Position numbers and translations under genes: made by a program | Assembly (NCBI GenBank): GCA_018610095.1 | Contig: JAHEOB010000188.1 | Location: 1 to 5,283 of the forward strand | Reading direction: 5' to 3' | Length of the DNA: 5,283 bases | Source of the DNA: Halothece sp. MAG | GTDB taxonomy: Bacteria; Cyanobacteriota; Cyanobacteriia; Cyanobacteriales; Rubidibacteraceae | Part shown: piece after piece, positions 4,794 through 5,283 of the stretch | How positions within the stretch are numbered: the stretch's first letter is position 1 | How the letters are laid out: the number at the start of each line of letters is the position of its first letter | The notes under the pieces: generated by a model | Database searches by the model: none | Told to the model about the DNA's origin: nothing | Seen by the model: the letters and a program-made list of their open reading frames with translations, nothing else

Positions 4794-4868
4794 TAAATCT
4801 ATAGTTTGTTTCCTCTTGTTTGATGCAGCAAATCAGCTAGTTCATTGCTGTGCATTTAGAAACTGGTT
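4778..4868 (-). repeat. Leader repeat copy 2, upstream of the lysozyme gene
   Basis: A 91-base relative of 2945-3037 in the same orientation, placed 19 bases before the lysozyme ATG. The shared blocks are the terminal AACCAGTTTCTA, then AGCT, CTGCAT, GAAACAAACTA and AGTGAAGG. In this copy the purine run before the start is AGGAAAAG rather than AGGAG, and about ten extra bases separate it from the ATG. Similarity may continue weakly beyond 4868 (a TCGG/GAAA-containing stretch). Confidence 0.7.
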
Positions 4869-4952
4869 TTACCTAAAATTCGGAAACCGAAATTCCCAGA
4901 CATGACCTTGATAACGCCGTTGATCCCCTAAATTTGCTATCCCTTTATCGGA

Positions 4953-4989
4953 CGCGATGCCCGTAGGGCGGTAGCTTCGCCACATCGCG
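4953..4989. repeat. Palindromic GC-rich intergenic repeat
   Basis: CGCGATG (4953-4959) pairs with CATCGCG (4983-4989) and encloses a CCC/GGG hairpin and a GGCG...CGCC pairing. This is the typical look of dispersed cyanobacterial hairpin repeats built on GCGATG...CATCGC. It lies in otherwise AT-rich DNA and has no gene over it; a 25-codon GTG frame passing through (4937-5011, minus) is taken as chance. Confidence 0.6.
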
Positions 4990-5054
4990 CTGGCTGTAAA
5001 TTCTTACTCACTACTATCAACTCCTTCACTCCTTACAATTGAGATCCAGAACTT

Positions 5055-5073
5055 TTCTTCCTTAACGGAAGAA
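5055..5073. terminator. Hairpin between the membrane-protein end and the lysozyme leader
   Basis: TTCTTCC (5055-5061) and GGAAGAA (5067-5073) form a seven-pair stem with a five-base loop. On the minus strand it lies about 36 bases after the stop of the membrane protein gene and could help end its transcript. A run of seven T residues (minus strand, 5095-5101) sits between stop and hairpin, and a second small hairpin (TCGGC...GCCGA, 5113-5127) covers the final codons, so the real terminator may be that one. Confidence 0.3.
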
Positions 5074-5108
5074 GATTTAATTTTTGAACCGACCAAAAAA
5101 ACTCAGAA

Positions 5109-5283
5109 TTAAGTCGGCGTTGAGCCGAAATACGTGTTTCCCGATTGATTTAAAGTTGTTTTTAAAAGTTCCAGATTTTGCGTTTCTAAAGGCTGAGTTA
5201 GCTGATCCAAATAATCAATGCTGATTTTTAGGATCGTAAATATCCAAAACCAAGGTACAAATACAAGGAGACTGATTAACAAA
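5109..5283 (-). CDS. C-terminal part of a membrane protein, runs off the window
   Basis: A minus-strand frame enters from the right edge and stays open for 57 codons to the TAA at 5109-5111. The visible start is a strongly hydrophobic helix, LLISLLVFVPWFWIFTILKI, followed by a soluble tail with DYLDQLTQPLETQNLEL and a polar end (GNTYFGSTPT). It therefore looks like the last transmembrane segment and short C-terminal tail of a longer membrane protein. The N-terminus is outside the window and the family cannot be named. A TCGGC/GCCGA hairpin covers the last codons and is followed by a T-run, which could end the transcript. This frame has no ATG inside the window. Confidence 0.6.
   Translation of the reverse strand, partial: LLISLLVFVPWFWIFTILKISIDYLDQLTQPLETQNLELLKTTLNQSGNTYFGSTPT

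Noticed and set aside
4937..5011. Minus-strand GTG frame of 25 codons with an AAGGAG upstream
   Set aside because: Half of it is the palindromic repeat, and the spacing from the AAGGAG is long; most likely chance.
5137..5148. Twelve-base match TTTCCCGATTGA to the region beside leader copy 1 (3043-3054, opposite strand), considered as a third, inverted leader copy
   Set aside because: It lies inside the membrane-protein coding frame and the similarity does not extend into the conserved leader blocks.
1..5283. CRISPR array, tRNA or rRNA genes, HIP1 octamer GCGATCGC
   Set aside because: No regularly spaced repeats, no tRNA-like cloverleaf and no rRNA-like or HIP1 sequences were seen.

Overview
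The window looks like a gene-poor accessory stretch of a cyanobacterial chromosome. The evidence is a HspA-type class A small heat-shock protein, a DUF6888-like mini-protein of a type I associate with cyanobacteria, bacterial SH3 fragments in cyanobacterial style, and a short GC-rich palindromic repeat in otherwise AT-rich intergenic DNA. I cannot name the genus, and the common HIP1 octamer GCGATCGC is absent.

Layout from left to right. Bases 1-331 (minus) hold a DUF6888-like protein overlapped by the end of a second small reading frame, resembling a two-gene toxin/antitoxin-style cassette. Bases 447-888 (plus) hold a well-formed promoter, an excellent ribosome binding site and a small secreted cysteine-containing protein of unknown function. 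Bases 911-1626 are a graveyard: a hairpin resembling an IS200/IS605 end, a 57-codon protein tail (minus), a strongly folded RNA-like segment on the plus strand whose layout with a pseudoknot resembles the HEARO/omegaRNA of IscB elements (no iscB present), and a frameshifted protein remnant (minus). Bases 1631-2208 (minus) carry hspA with its terminator-like hairpin and a leader that may fold over its start codon.

Bases 2315-2754 hold a broken bacterial SH3 domain and AT-rich decayed DNA. Bases 2755-4868 form the most distinctive block. A 60-codon unknown gene (minus) and a GH24 lysozyme gene with an SH3-like N-terminus (minus) are each preceded by a related copy of the same ~92-bp non-coding leader. 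A complete tyrosine recombinase gene (plus) lies between the two leaders. This suggests either two co-regulated genes made by leader duplication, or a recombinase-associated cassette with repeated sites.

Bases 4869-5283 hold repeats and hairpins, then the C-terminal end of a membrane protein (minus) that runs off the right edge. Apart from hspA, the recombinase and the lysozyme, functions are weakly known. The mixture of recombinase, lysozyme, element remnants and gene fragments indicates repeated insertion and decay.
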